In this document: positions 24,716-37,500 of the stretch, piece after piece
How the letters are laid out: each line of letters opens with the position of its first letter
How positions within the stretch are numbered: position 1 is the stretch's first letter
Source: Daphnia pulex
Lineage: Eukaryota > Arthropoda > Branchiopoda > Diplostraca > Daphniidae
DNA: 64,000 nt
Direction: 5' to 3'
Assembly (NCBI RefSeq): GCF_021134715.1
Contig: NC_060023.1
Location: forward strand, 3,410,001-3,474,000
Notes under the pieces: generated by a model
What the model saw: only the letters and a program-made list of their open reading frames with translations
Told to the model about the DNA's origin: nothing
Databases searched by the model: none
Made by a program: the position numbers and the translations under genes

Positions 24716-25389
24716 CTTGATGGTTATTCCTTTTGCCTTATGGGTTTATTTTCTTATTTCTTTTTCTGTGAGAGAGAGAGACCCTCCATTTTCAAAAGAA
24801 TATCAGGAGAAATCAACAAACAGAAGAAGAACCCCTTTTTTCCAGAAAAAAAGCGTGGCCTGTCGTTTTCCACCCTTCTGGCACCGCAGCGAACAGACCC
24901 AGAGAATCTGATCAACCGGATAAAAAAAATAAAAAAGAGAATCAAAACAGCCTAGGAAGAAACCCTGGACAACTCTTCTTTGTATATATCAAAGAGAGAG
25001 GGAGAAGGGGCGTTGTTGGTTAGTTGCTCCGGCTACACACGCATCCAGCAGCTCAGCTTCTTCTTCTTTTGCTTCCGTACCAGAGAGTTTCAGATAGAAA
25101 CAGCCCCCCACACACACACACACTAATGAGCTGAGAGAGCCCCACATATACAATTCTATAGTATAAGAAGAAGAAGACCTTGTGAGCTGTATATATCGGA
25201 TCAGTTGCCATGACCGCGCCCTATAATATAAAAGAACCAGGTGTGTGTGCCGGGTGCCCCAGCAATCGCCGGGGCCCTCCCATGTCGCACTAATGACTCG
25301 CTAGTGGAGGGCTCAGCTCACGGATCAAGTCGAAATAAAGAGAAAAAGAACAAAACCAAATAAAAAAGAAACTCGATTCTACTCTGGAA

Positions 25390-25414
25390 AAGAAGAAGAA
25401 GAAGAAGAAGAAGA
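25390..25414. repeat. (GAA)n microsatellite
   Basis: About eight AGA/GAA units in a longer polypurine stretch, a potential triplex-forming tract. Confidence 0.65.
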
Positions 25415-28400
25415 AAAAAGCGATTGGATTTAGTGTAGTGCAAGTCGAAGGTCTTGCTATCAGATTTACACGACACAAGGGGCGTGATTGATAACCTGGA
25501 ACGATCCTATACACAAACCCCCAGCAATCTCTATCTCTCCTTCTCATTATCGTGCGAGGTATTTTCACGCCAATTTGGCTACGGTGTCGTCTACTACACC
25601 GAGAAAAACTCCCCACCACCACACATCTATACAGACGATATCGCATCCATGCCATGCCAGACTAGTCGAGCTGTACTACACCCTAGCGCGCCAATGTATA
25701 ACGACCGATGACTGTACATAGCGTCGCTCCCAATTATCTACGGGCGCTCGGCCGGCTCCGACTATGTCGCTTATGCACACACACACATGGAGAGTAGAGA
25801 GAGACGCCTTGATGGTTGGGATGGCAACGCCAGGCTCTTATCTCTCTCTCTCTTTGCTCCGGGAGCTGACGGAAAAGCTTACAAGAGACGGGCCGAAGGA
25901 AACGCGCGGGCCCAAAGAAGAAGAAGAAGACGACGAAAAAGAAGAAGAAGAAGAGGATGTATTTGACAGCTAGTGAGCGACCGAGAACGCGAGCCGTGAC
26001 TGAGCCTTGTCTAACTCAATCCCAACAGATTACAGACGAGAGCAGAGCAGAGAAACGAGAAGAGAGAAACGAGAAGAGGAAATAACTCTAATGCTTTCTC
26101 GGCTATCGAGAAGAGCGGGCGGCACACACCCACCCACCAAACCCACCCAGCACCCAGTGGAAGAAGAAACCCAGCAAAAGTCCAGGGTGGTATACATATA
26201 TACGTATATATGCTGGCAGCCAACCGTCAGAGAGAGAGAGAGGGAAATCACCCCTAATCTAAATAGAGATATCAAGTCAGGCGGCTCAAAGCTGGCTGTG
26301 CTGAGCCTTCCGTCTCGTCATCCTCTATATAGTCTCCCGTTATATCATATTATATTCCCGTCCGTGAAATGAATCAAACTCTCTCGTGCACTTCAAGCTC
26401 CCTGCCGGCCTATCTTCTGCTGCTGCTTCGTACCGTTCACTATTTATGTAATATCGACAAGACGCTTATTCCGCATCCCCCCCTTTGCCTACATTGTCCT
26501 CTCTATATTATCCCAGACGGTCTGATCCTCTTCAATTAAAACTATCGATTGCTTTTGGATGTGCAGTAGCAGCAGCAGCAGCTCAGCCGGAGTAGAGCTA
26601 GGCTCTCCGAGAAATGGTATGGGTTTGTACACACATTTTGGCCGTCGACCAGCAGACGGGCAAAACGGAAAAGCGACTCGGCTCGTCCGTCCAACAGAGA
26701 TGGATTGATTTCGGAATTCTCCCCAGCTATTCTATCTTTTTGGATTTTCTCTCCGAAATGTCGACGCGCTCGGTCCACTCGAGATAAGATTTCCAGGTCA
26801 CACTCGAAACATTGGTATACAAATGTATATATGGCCAAGAACTATATGGACTATAACGGGCTGCTCTCTCCTACTACTCTTTTACTGTATAATATACAGC
26901 CATGAAAAGCATAAAATTTCGGATTAGAGTATTCTATCCCCCCCTTGTTAGATTGGGCGCTAAGTTGGCAATTAACAAACTTGAGTTGGAAGGCCGTAAA
27001 AATATAGACCCCCCCCATAACCCTATATCCCCCCACTAACCCCCTACTGAGTTTTTCATATTATTATCCGGTGCAGCTGAAAACCTATCGAGCCATTTTC
27101 TCAATGGCCTTTTTTTTCTTCTTTTTTAAATTTTTATTGAGTATGTGTGTCGACACTTGAAGGGGCTGTGAATGTAGTAGCAATAGAGCTGATGCCAAGA
27201 AAAGGGAAAAGGTAAAAAGAAAAATGTGGAAAATAAGCAGATAATAATAGGAAGGCGGATGAGAGGAGACCTTATGTGAGATATGCGACCCAACTCGACC
27301 CAAGGTATACATGTACTTGTAGAGAGAGAGCTACCTACCTACTTAGGTACTATACTAAAAGGGAAAAAAAAGGGCGAGTGGGTGGTAGTAGGGAGTACAT
27401 GGCGAGCTAGAGACTAGAGAGCCTTCAAATCTAGCAGACACCACCACACGCGAGTTCAGTTGGCGCCTGGTCCTCCTAGTCGACGGACGTGCTGTTGCTT
27501 GGCTCTTTCTATTTCTCTCTATACTCCCCTCGTCTTTTTGAAATTTGCATTGGCAGAGTTTTTGGATTGTTTTTCTTTCCCAAAACGAGAAGAACACGCT
27601 CGTGTGTGTGTGTGTAGAGTGTTGTGCAATTTTGTTGGTCGTCTTAGAGTTACAAGTGTGCTGCCAGCCATTTCTGTAAGACGAGAGTCCGTGTGTGTGT
27701 GTGTGTTTTTAGGGAGACTGACTGGCCAGTGCGGTTTCATAATCAAGTTGACGGTGACGGATTTCCTCGCCAGTGTTTTTATTTTTCTTTCTTTTATTCT
27801 TCGGAAACCATCAGCAATGCCACTAGACAAAGAGGTAAGAAAATAGACATTTTTTCGCAAACTCCTCGTGTTTCCCAATTGGAAGTAGCCAACGTCGTCT
27901 GCTCAACTCGTCCCCGCAATGTTTAGAGAAAACCCACAACTAACCAAAACAAAAACACACAAATTTTTTTTTCTTTTCTTTTTGGAGCTGTGACGTAAGA
28001 GTAGTATTAAAAAGAAACATTTTCTGTTTAAAAGAAAAAAGCTGATCCCAAGAGCGAAATGCGATTTCTGTTTAGCTTCAACTAACATACACTACTGACT
28101 ACACACACACTGTAGACATTTTGGCCAGTTGTACTCTCTAAACTGGGAGACGGACTCGGCACGGCTGAGCTCTCGCCTATCACCCAGTGATGCAAAAAAA
28201 ACATGTTTTAGTACTTAAAGCCGCGACTCTCCATCGATCAATCCTCTTGTTCGACTCCATTTGCCGATTTTTGATACTCACCGATTATCTCGTGTACACA
28301 CAAGTCCCGACTCCCTGCCTCTAGTAGTAGCGTGTACTCACACCCAAACTGCCGCTCACGATCGTTTCAGTGCTGGGGAGGGTTTTTTCGACTCTAGCCG

Positions 28401-31400
28401 AACTCACTTTGGAAGCTATCCAGTTTCCCGAAACGAATAATGCACACAGCATCTCTTCGTCTATTATTCCGTCGACGCTAGAGTAGCCGGGGCAGTGTCT
28501 CGATGGGGGCCAAGGGCCTTTCGGGTTATTCGGCGAAAGCAAACGAATATCAAAAAAGATCGTCTACTCCTCCTTCTTCTTCTTCTTCTTCTTTAGATTC
28601 TTTTTGGCCAGCTAGAAAGAGATGGGAGGGAAAAAGCCTTTCACTTTCTTTTGTCGAGTGACTCCTTCTATCTGTTTGCTCTCGCAGCTGACAGACTTGA
28701 TGGCCGACGACACAGAGCCGCTCTCTGTTTGATCAACGTGTTTGCTCTCCGCAAACAGAATTTGATTGGCCGCGTGTGTGCGCTTCCCGTGCGCACACAA
28801 CAAACAGACGGGCGGCAGCGGCGGCCAGCCCAGCCCGTAGTAGAAGCTTTTATTTTCTCTGACATCGTCAACCTCCTCTTTTCGATCCATCCATCTTCTC
28901 ATCCCTGGAAAGAAGCGAAGAAAAAGAACCCTCCCGCCCGTATTGCATTAAACGAGTCATTATGATTGAAACGTTAGATCCTCTCTCTCGTGTGTGGGTT
29001 TTTCAAATATTTGTTTTTTTCCCTCCCAAAGAAATTGGGCAAACTGTGTCAATGTTTTTCCAAACGCCCTTTCTCTCTTTCTCTATAATTTCGACGTGAA
29101 TTATTTCCACAGATTAACATAAGCTCCACTGTAAAATGTAGTCTGGAAATATATAAGAGAATAAGGGGGGGATTATGTTAATTTGAATTGGTCTCTCCTC
29201 TCCCAACTGCTGGCCCGGGTTCGTCGGTTATTTTCCACCGAGTGAAACAACTTTTTTTTTCCCCAGTGAACTATTGGAGGGGGGAGTTGGAGTGGCTCAT
29301 TTGCAAATCAGCCCCCGATATTATTTATTCCGTCGGTTGTTGTTGTTGTTGTTGTGTGTGTTCTCCTCCTTGTTACATATGAATTAGTCAGGCGATATGG
29401 AATGACCATATTAGGCTCGGCCGGCAACCGTACAGCCCCGTATACATTACCGATATGCGCTCACGCTCGCCCAGTGTCTAGAAAGAAAAGGGATGAATAA
29501 CTACACAACAACAACAACAACAAGAGAGAGACAAAAGGAATAAAGAAACAAGCACTTGTTCTATTCCCTTTTCCCCACACAAGAAGAAGAAACGTTGCGG
29601 ACAAACAAACTGCGTTCGCGTGACGGAGAGAGAGAAAAATATTCATCTTTTAGTTGTACAACAAGAAAAAGAAAAAAACCAACTCGGACGTACATATATA
29701 TATATCCCAGTCATTTTCTTATCTTGCCTCCTATTGTGAACCTATTTATTTATTCATATTTGCATCTAAATAAGCTTCTTGTGTATGTCTATGTCGGAAT
29801 GGGGGGAGGGCTATAGAGAGACTGTCGAGCTTGCTCTTACGGCATACACACTGAGAAATCGTATACAAGAATGACACGCTCTCCGTGATTATTATTATGG
29901 TCAGAGAGTAAAAAAGAAGAAGAGTGGGGGGAAATGTCAGAGGCACTAAAAATGAAAAGAAAGAAAAGGAATTCCACTGGATTAACAAATCAATTACATG
30001 GAAAACCATCGAGTCTGAACGACGGGGGGAGAGAAGAGAGATATGGGAATAGCCCAGCCAAGAGAGAGAGAGAGACTATATAGACGGCCTTTTGGGTTTG
30101 GCACACGCTCTCGCTCTGCTTCGAAATGGGATGGTTCATCTGCTCCCGAGCTATTTGCTTGTTAATGAGAGAGCGCTATTTAAGACAACAACAAAAAAAA
30201 GGGGGAAAAGAAGAAGAAGAAGAACCGAGTGTGATAACTCACGCCGCTCCTATAGTGTGCGACCATAAAGATTCAAACGTCTTTGAATGAGGCTCTTATT
30301 CTTTCGACGACAGCGTCAAAGGCTGAACGAACTGACACACACACAGAGAAAACCTATTGAATCGATGAACGCTCCGGTGTGCTGCTGCTGCTGCTGCCAC
30401 CCCTTCACACGAAAAGAAAAAGAAAAATAAGAAAAAAAGCACCGCTACAGAAATAGATACGAATCTGAAACATTTTTCCACGTTCAGGTCGACTAGCTAG
30501 AGAACCGTGAGGGTTTTTTTTCTTCTTGAGAGTGTTGGATTTTTCCTCGGTGGAGTAAAATAAATAAATAAATAGTGGAAAAAGTTGCATTCCATCATCT
30601 TTTTTTCTTTTCTAGATTTTTATATTTCTTTTCTTCCATATTTTCTGTTTAAACTTGCCAGCGATGATTTGGACACGTTCGGGAGTTGGCGTGCAATAAT
30701 CGCATTCTCCCCTCTTGCTACTACTACACCGTGAAAGCTCAGAGTTGGATAGTCTAATAACAATAATCCTGTCGGATCCGCACCCTTACAATTGTATGCC
30801 CAGGATGGAAAAAAAGCTCTTCCGAAAAAAGAAAAAAAAGCAGAGCGAAAGGGGGGAGCAACGTCGATGATGACTCGTTTGTCTGTGTGTGTGGGATCGA
30901 TAAAAAGATAATTTATTTCAATCTTTGAATGTAAAGAAACGGGAGTGGGGGAGGCGATAAAGAGGCGGCGCTTGCGATTAGCAATGGAAATGAGACGTTT
31001 CGTCGGATGTTGATTTCCATTTTGAGAGGACCATTTTGTCTGGCAGAATTGGAGAGGCGGATGCGCATTACCGATTCACCTTCTCTGCTCTGTGTGTGTG
31101 TGTTTGCTTCCCCCTCTCTCTTGGCAACTGCCATGGCGATACAAGTTCCCCGGAGAACTAACTTTTTTTTCCACTTAATATTTTTCGATTCCCTTACCTT
31201 GTGGATAACGTCGTCAAGTCTCCGTCATGATCAACTTTTCCACGTCCATTTCCATAAATACATTTATAGACGTGCGCAGTTCCGGCGTTAGCCTATTAGG
31301 TACTCCGCCCCACTCGTCGACTTCTCCACGGTGACGTCCTCATTTGGCGACCCGATTAGAAATCAAACATGCAAATGAGAAAATGTTTCCTGTCAGCTAA

Positions 31401-31534
31401 AAATTACCCTGCCAGCAGCTTCTATTCAAACTAATTTTTACTTTTTAAATTTATTTTTTCCCTTAGTGATCGTCTACAATCGAAATTTCTGTCGGTGCTG
31501 GCAACTGGAGAGAGAGAGAAAACCCCCCTAGAGA

Positions 31535-34500
31535 ATGTTTAGCCGAACTGTGGACCACCTCCTGCTGTTGCTGACCCTCCACGTGGCCGGGACCCTCTCC
31601 GATTCCGGTCTAAAAGGTAATATTTCAAACCAACACTATATACTCCCGACTCTCTCTCTTATGTACATATATTCCACTGTGTATTCTATGCCAGAGAAAC
31701 CGTAACATTTACAAGCCAAACAGACAGAGGCAGTCACTAAAGACAAATGGATTGAATAGTCGACTCTCGATTGGTTTTCTTGTCGGTTAATTAAGAAAAG
31801 CCCAGCCCCACTCCATATAGAATGGGACTGGTGTAAACCCCCGTGTGTAGGAACCGTCTATCTTGTAGATGAATGCGATTCGGCAATAGGAGGAGACACA
31901 CGGCGAGTGATGGGTGAGAGAGCCCCCTCGGTGGTGTGTGGCTGTTTGAGATATTTCCGATTGGGACTCGTTTTTCTTTTTCACCTATTTTTTCTTCTTC
32001 TTCTTTTCTCCTATGGTGACTAAATTTAGAAATAAACGCCACCGGTGGTGGTACTATTTTCTGTTTGTGATGGCGCCCAGCTTTTTTTCTTTTTCACGCC
32101 TATATAGCCATCACCCAGCAGCAGACAGTAGAGGACCCAGGGGGATGTTATTGCTAGCAGCAGCCTATATACTTCCTTCTTTTCTCTCTCTCACTTTTAC
32201 CCCGAATGTTTGTGTAGATTTTTTGATTTTTGGGTTCCGCGTTCACTTTTCCTTAGCTTTCCCTTCCATCTTGGTTAGGTCTAAACAACTTCACCACGAT
32301 ATTTCTGTGTATATAACCAAGTGGCTAACTCCCTCCAAAAGAGAATATCAAACATTCAATAGATAAATAAATATAAGAAGTTTATAAGAACAAACCTCTC
32401 AAGTAGAAGACCCATTTACCTCCCCTCCTCCGAATACAAACTCACAGAAAGTTAGACTCTCTTCTCTTCTCCGGCTGGCCGGATTTTTTCTTATTTTCTT
32501 TCTTTCTCCAGTAAACACATCATTATTTATTGATGCAGAGTTGCTTTCCATCACAACACATTTTGTGGTAAACATGTTCAAACCCCAAAAAGAGAAGAAG
32601 AGAGCTCGGGATGTGTGTGTGTTCTTCTTCTTCTTCTTCAGTCCACTCCACCGAGAGAGAGAGAGAGAGATTGTTGGGAGAGAGTCTTGTAGTCGTATCT
32701 GCGGTGGTGTTTTCCTCCCAAGACACGTCCGATTGCCTTGACTGATGTGTTTGCCAGATCCGCCTCCGCATTGCGCCCTCCCTTCCATTACGCAACAACA
32801 TTTTGAGTTTCGCCAAATGGGCAAGGGAAAAAACCAGCAATAATATCAAACTCTTAGTTCATTTTAAAAGGGAAATAATGGATTGCCCATGTTGATTCAA
32901 GTTAACACTTGAAAGACGATTCGAACGTCATGAAAATAGGCAACGGTTTCAAGTTGAAACTTGCTGGGTGGTGGCCGCTTTGAGCGTTTTCTCTCCAGAA
33001 AAACAAAAAATGTTTCCCCATCTTCTTGTTATTCTTCCAGCGGCGCGGGGTTTTTTGAAGTTGATGGATAGTTTTTTTTTGTTTTTTGGAGTGGATGATC
33101 TAATCGAATCAAATCGGGCGTGTAGCGTTTTCTCTCTCGACACGAAAGAATCAAAAAATTTTCCATCCAGACGGGCCATGAAAGAGAGAAGAAAGAAAAG
33201 TAAAATTAAAAAAACGAGTGTCAAGAGTAGGAGGAGTGTGTATCTCATGTTAAATGAGACTGTTGCGAGTGTCGTTAAGAGGTACGAACGCCTTCTACTC
33301 CGCCTTGTGTGCATCCGCCGCCTTGTGTGTGCTGGACTGAATTAACGATTCGGCCGAGAAAGGACTAATTAACGTGTTGGACGCTCTTGTTTCACGTTAG
33401 CCCAGCAATCTCGGACCCAAACTCCCACCTCTGCAAAGTTGTTGTTTTGTTTTGTTTTGTTTTTCTGGAGCGACCGAGCGAAACGCGAGACGACGCCCGC
33501 CGTTTCAAATTGATTAGACGCAAGTCCAGCTCAAATAATTGGTTTAAAAAACAAAACGAGTATCAAAAACCAAAAAGAAGGGGATAGAAAATGATATGTA
33601 TTAGTTATAATATAAGATCCGCTGGACCTCCCACAGTTGGGAGATTTTTGTTTTTGAAAAGAAGGAGGCGGGTAGCAATTACCAGGGCGCGAGTTTTGAA
33701 TCATTCAAAATAACCTGAACGGTTTTTTTCTTTTCTTTAAAAAAGAAAACAAATTACACAATGAGGGAAGGATCGAAACCAGAAACTTTTATTTTTTATT
33801 TTTCTGGTGTGGTGAAACTGGCCGCTGGTTGGACTCAAGATGATGATGACGTCGACGCTTGGGTCAACATTGAACGCCCAGGGCGCAGCAGCAGCCGCAG
33901 CTAGCAGCTAGCAGATGACTGTGTCAATATGGAAAGCACTTCACCAGAGTGCCGAGTGTGTTGCATCAGCACTTGACATGCAACTTTTTTTCTTCTTCTT
34001 CTTCTTCCTACTTCTCTCCACTGGCCGTTTTTCTGTGAACGATGCCGACTTCACCATCTTCGTTCCCCCTCACTTTTCGTGATCAATGCCATGCCATCAA
34101 GAGGCCACGGTCCTCCTACGGTCCCACTTTCAGCAGTCAAAAGAAGAACGGCCCCATACTGGGCATTGTCATCATTCCCCAATTGGAATTGCTTTTCTTG
34201 TTTGTCTTTTTTCTCTTAATCTCAACTGATATATAATACATTATTTTTTCTTCTTTTTTACGTGTGTCAAATTCAGGTCCGCCTCACATTTCTGGGTCGG
34301 TGACGTCGAAGCAAACGTTCCGATTGGGCGAGACTGTCAAATTGGATTGCCCCATCCGGGGGACGCCGACGCCCATCGTCGAGTGGTACAAGGTCAATAT
34401 TTGCTTTGCACTACAATTTTCATTTTGTGTGTGGGGGGGTTAGTCGTCGTCACGCTCCTCCTCGGCTTGACGATGGCAATAACCCAAAAAGCCTCTCCCT

Positions 34501-37500
34501 CCCTCCTTCCACCCTCCCTCTGGGTTTTTGTAACTTCGATCTTGTTTGATCCTCAAGACCCCGCCGCGACTCTTCATATTCTCTCGGGACCCAAAAAACA
34601 CAAATTGAACCTCATTAACATAATGTTTTTTGGGTGGTTTTTATTTGATTCCATACTAAATATGTATATATGTACATTTTTTTCACGATTCTGTTTGTAC
34701 TGGGCACGCAGGATGGCGACAGCGTGACGGCCGGCTGGGAGCGCTTTAAATCGACCAGCCACGGCCTGCGGATCAAAGAAGTCATCCTGGACGATTCGGG
34801 AGAATACACCTGTAAAGGTAATGTACTACCATCATCATCATTTTTATTTTTTTAAACCACACCGCCACTTTTTAAAATGATGATACTCAAACCCCGGGCG
34901 GGTTAAATACTATATATCCATAATCTAACAAATTCCTTTCTTCTTCTTTTGTTGTTTGTTGTTTGCAGGTGTCAACGGTTTCGGCTCGGAGCAGGTCACC
35001 TTTGAAATCGTCATTGTCGGTAGGTCAAAATCCTTTCGGTTATTGGTCGTGAGCGTGTACTTATGCCTAGTAAAAAAACCTACAAGGGCGGATGGCGTTC
35101 ATTCTCTTTTGTCCTTTTTTTTTGAAAAAAAGTAGAAAAATAACAACATAAGAATACCGGGCGTGATTGTTCCCTTTGGCTCGGGGGGTCCTGGCGATGA
35201 TCCTCCTCCTCCCCCCCGTCTTTTCTTTCTCCTATATAGTCGCAATGACTTTTTAATGAGTTTTTCTCACTTCCGGTATTCGTTGCTGACACATGGTGAA
35301 ACAATTAACCGCCGAGAGTTCCTCTCTCTCTCTCTCTCTCTCTCTTTCTACACACTGCAAAGCCATGCCCTTTGCCAAAAGTATTTATTTTCAGCAGTAG
35401 TATACTAGCTGCTTAGCAATTTATAGTGCGACTCCTAGTATATATAGAGCGTCAATGGCGCTTTTCTTGACTCAGCCGCCAAAGTCATGCCCTGGCTATT
35501 AAAATTCGAACAAAGGCTTCAAAAGCTTATTGAAAACGCCAGCTCATGTGTATATACGTACGTACACACACTCTGTGTGTCTATGTCGCCGTACAGGAGC
35601 TGCAGTTACAAATGTGTACAAGAGGAGGATTCCTTTTCCTCAATAAATAAAACCGTTTCAGAGTCAAAATGGCTAGAAAAAGCGGCAGGGTATATTTTCA
35701 AGAACTCGCGACCATGTGTTAATTGTCAACCATTTTCTCTCTCTAGCTCTTTTTATGTCCGGAGGGGGGCGAAAAACTATTTGATACACATTGTACAGAG
35801 TATTTCTATTTTCATTTCAAATAAGAAGAAGAGGGGGTGTGTTAGAGTAGAGAGAGGTTCTACAATATCTTATATAATATATATTGGTGGGGCGATTCGA
35901 TTCTTGCCATCAGCCAACCGGAACAATTGGATTTGCAGCCAGTTGCCTGGCAATAAGCTTTTTTTTTCTGGAACATTGATTTCACTTGTGCGCCCGTGGG
36001 TGTGTAAAGCGGAGAGAGAGAGAGGGAGAGAGTGGTGTGTCATGTGTGCGCTGCTCACTCCCCCCTCTCCACTATAGATGTATTATAGCGTTTCGAATCT
36101 ATCTATTACGCTTCCGCAATTCTTCGTTTCATCTGGTTCATCGGGGAATATTAAAAGACTGGGAGAGACACGGAGAAAAGGGGAGGATCCCTCCCCCCTC
36201 CACCAGAAACATGCACTTTTCACTCGAATGATTACACGACTGGTAGGACTCTCATAATGCTCCGCCGCTATTACCGAGTCTATATATCCATGCCTAGGGC
36301 CGCCAACAACGCCGAAAAGAAAAAAAAAAGAAATATAAAAGTTATTTATTGGAAACGACAGAGACAGGCGGAGCAAGTCTACTGTCTACTGTGTGCGGTA
36401 CTCCCATTGTCTTTTGGCTATTTTTATATCCACACACGGCCGCTGTCATTGTCACCTGCTCAGTTTCCCACACACGCCGAATTGCCTCTTTTTTTTTTCT
36501 TTTGGGTAATTTTTTTAAAGACAAGAGAAATGAGAAAGAAAAAGGGAGGGAAGACCTAGACTATTCAAAGCGTGGGTTGGGCCAGCTTTTTCCAACCTAA
36601 AAGTGTCTGTCTACTATAGACGGCCAGCTAGTCGCCCATTTTCTTTTGTCCCTTCTTCTACTATAGGCTTTCTTTTGATGGTTTTTCACTCGGCTCGTCT
36701 CTCTCGCTCTCTTCCATCCTATTACGAAATGGGGCTCGGTGAGCCGGTGATCCATTTAACTATCCCCCCCCCCCCCCGCCATATTCGTCTCTCCCCCCTC
36801 CACTCACGGACGAAAGGCGCTGATCCGTCCGTCCGCGCGCTCATTTTCAACGAGTTTTGTCGTGTACATTTAAGCGAGTGATGGGGGTAAAAGCGAGTTA
36901 GGACGGCGAGTCTAACGTCGTCATTCGATCCCGAGATCTAAAGAGACCAGACACTATGACACACACACACACACACACTAAACAAGGCCGTTGTGTTTTG
37001 AATCGATTTTGGTCGTCTTATCGCGAAGAGCGAAAGGAGTGCTGTCGGTTCGTGCGTGAGTCCCGAACCGATCGGACTGTCAGAGTAAACAAGGCGCTAA
37101 ATGGCCCGGAACTTGCACGACCAACGAGACTACTGTACAGACAACATAAATACCAACCAGAAATAAAATAAAAATAAGATCCCGTATTTTTTGGAGAGAG
37201 TTTAGTGGCTGTTTTTGTTCTTGTTCTTTTGTTTTTCTCTTGCGCAATTCTTGGGTATTTTTTTTTTCTATTTTTCTAAATTTCCCTCCCAGCTGTTTGA
37301 TTTACAATTATTAATCAATAAATTAGCCACAGAAGCATTGCGTGTGTCGCAGAGTTGGATATTGTTTTTTTTTAACATTTCGACGGGGACTAGTGTAACT
37401 CGTTTGATTCGTGTTCAACCTAAATTAGGTCGCCCATTCTCATCCGACTGCAATTACCAGTGCTCGAATGCAGCAGCAGCAGCGGGCCTAAACCCAAGCT

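Larger units (their letters stand above)
13277..31534. other. 18-kb microsatellite-rich spacer between receptors A and B
   Basis: No gene supported on either strand. The stretch is full of purine or pyrimidine tracts, GA/CT, GT/AC, GAA/TTC and GTC repeats, homopolymers and TATATA runs. ORFs here translate those tracts and have no domain features. Possible contents that cannot be proven by eye: regulatory DNA or untranslated 5' exons of receptor B, and non-coding RNAs. Confidence 0.5.

Noticed and set aside
28321..28542. 73-codon minus-strand ORF with non-repetitive composition
   Set aside because: Too short, no start context, no partner exons and no recognisable family; consistent with chance in GC-richer DNA.
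29339..29356. Short direct repeats as a CRISPR-like array
   Set aside because: Simple TTG microsatellite in a eukaryotic spacer with no unique spacers between units.
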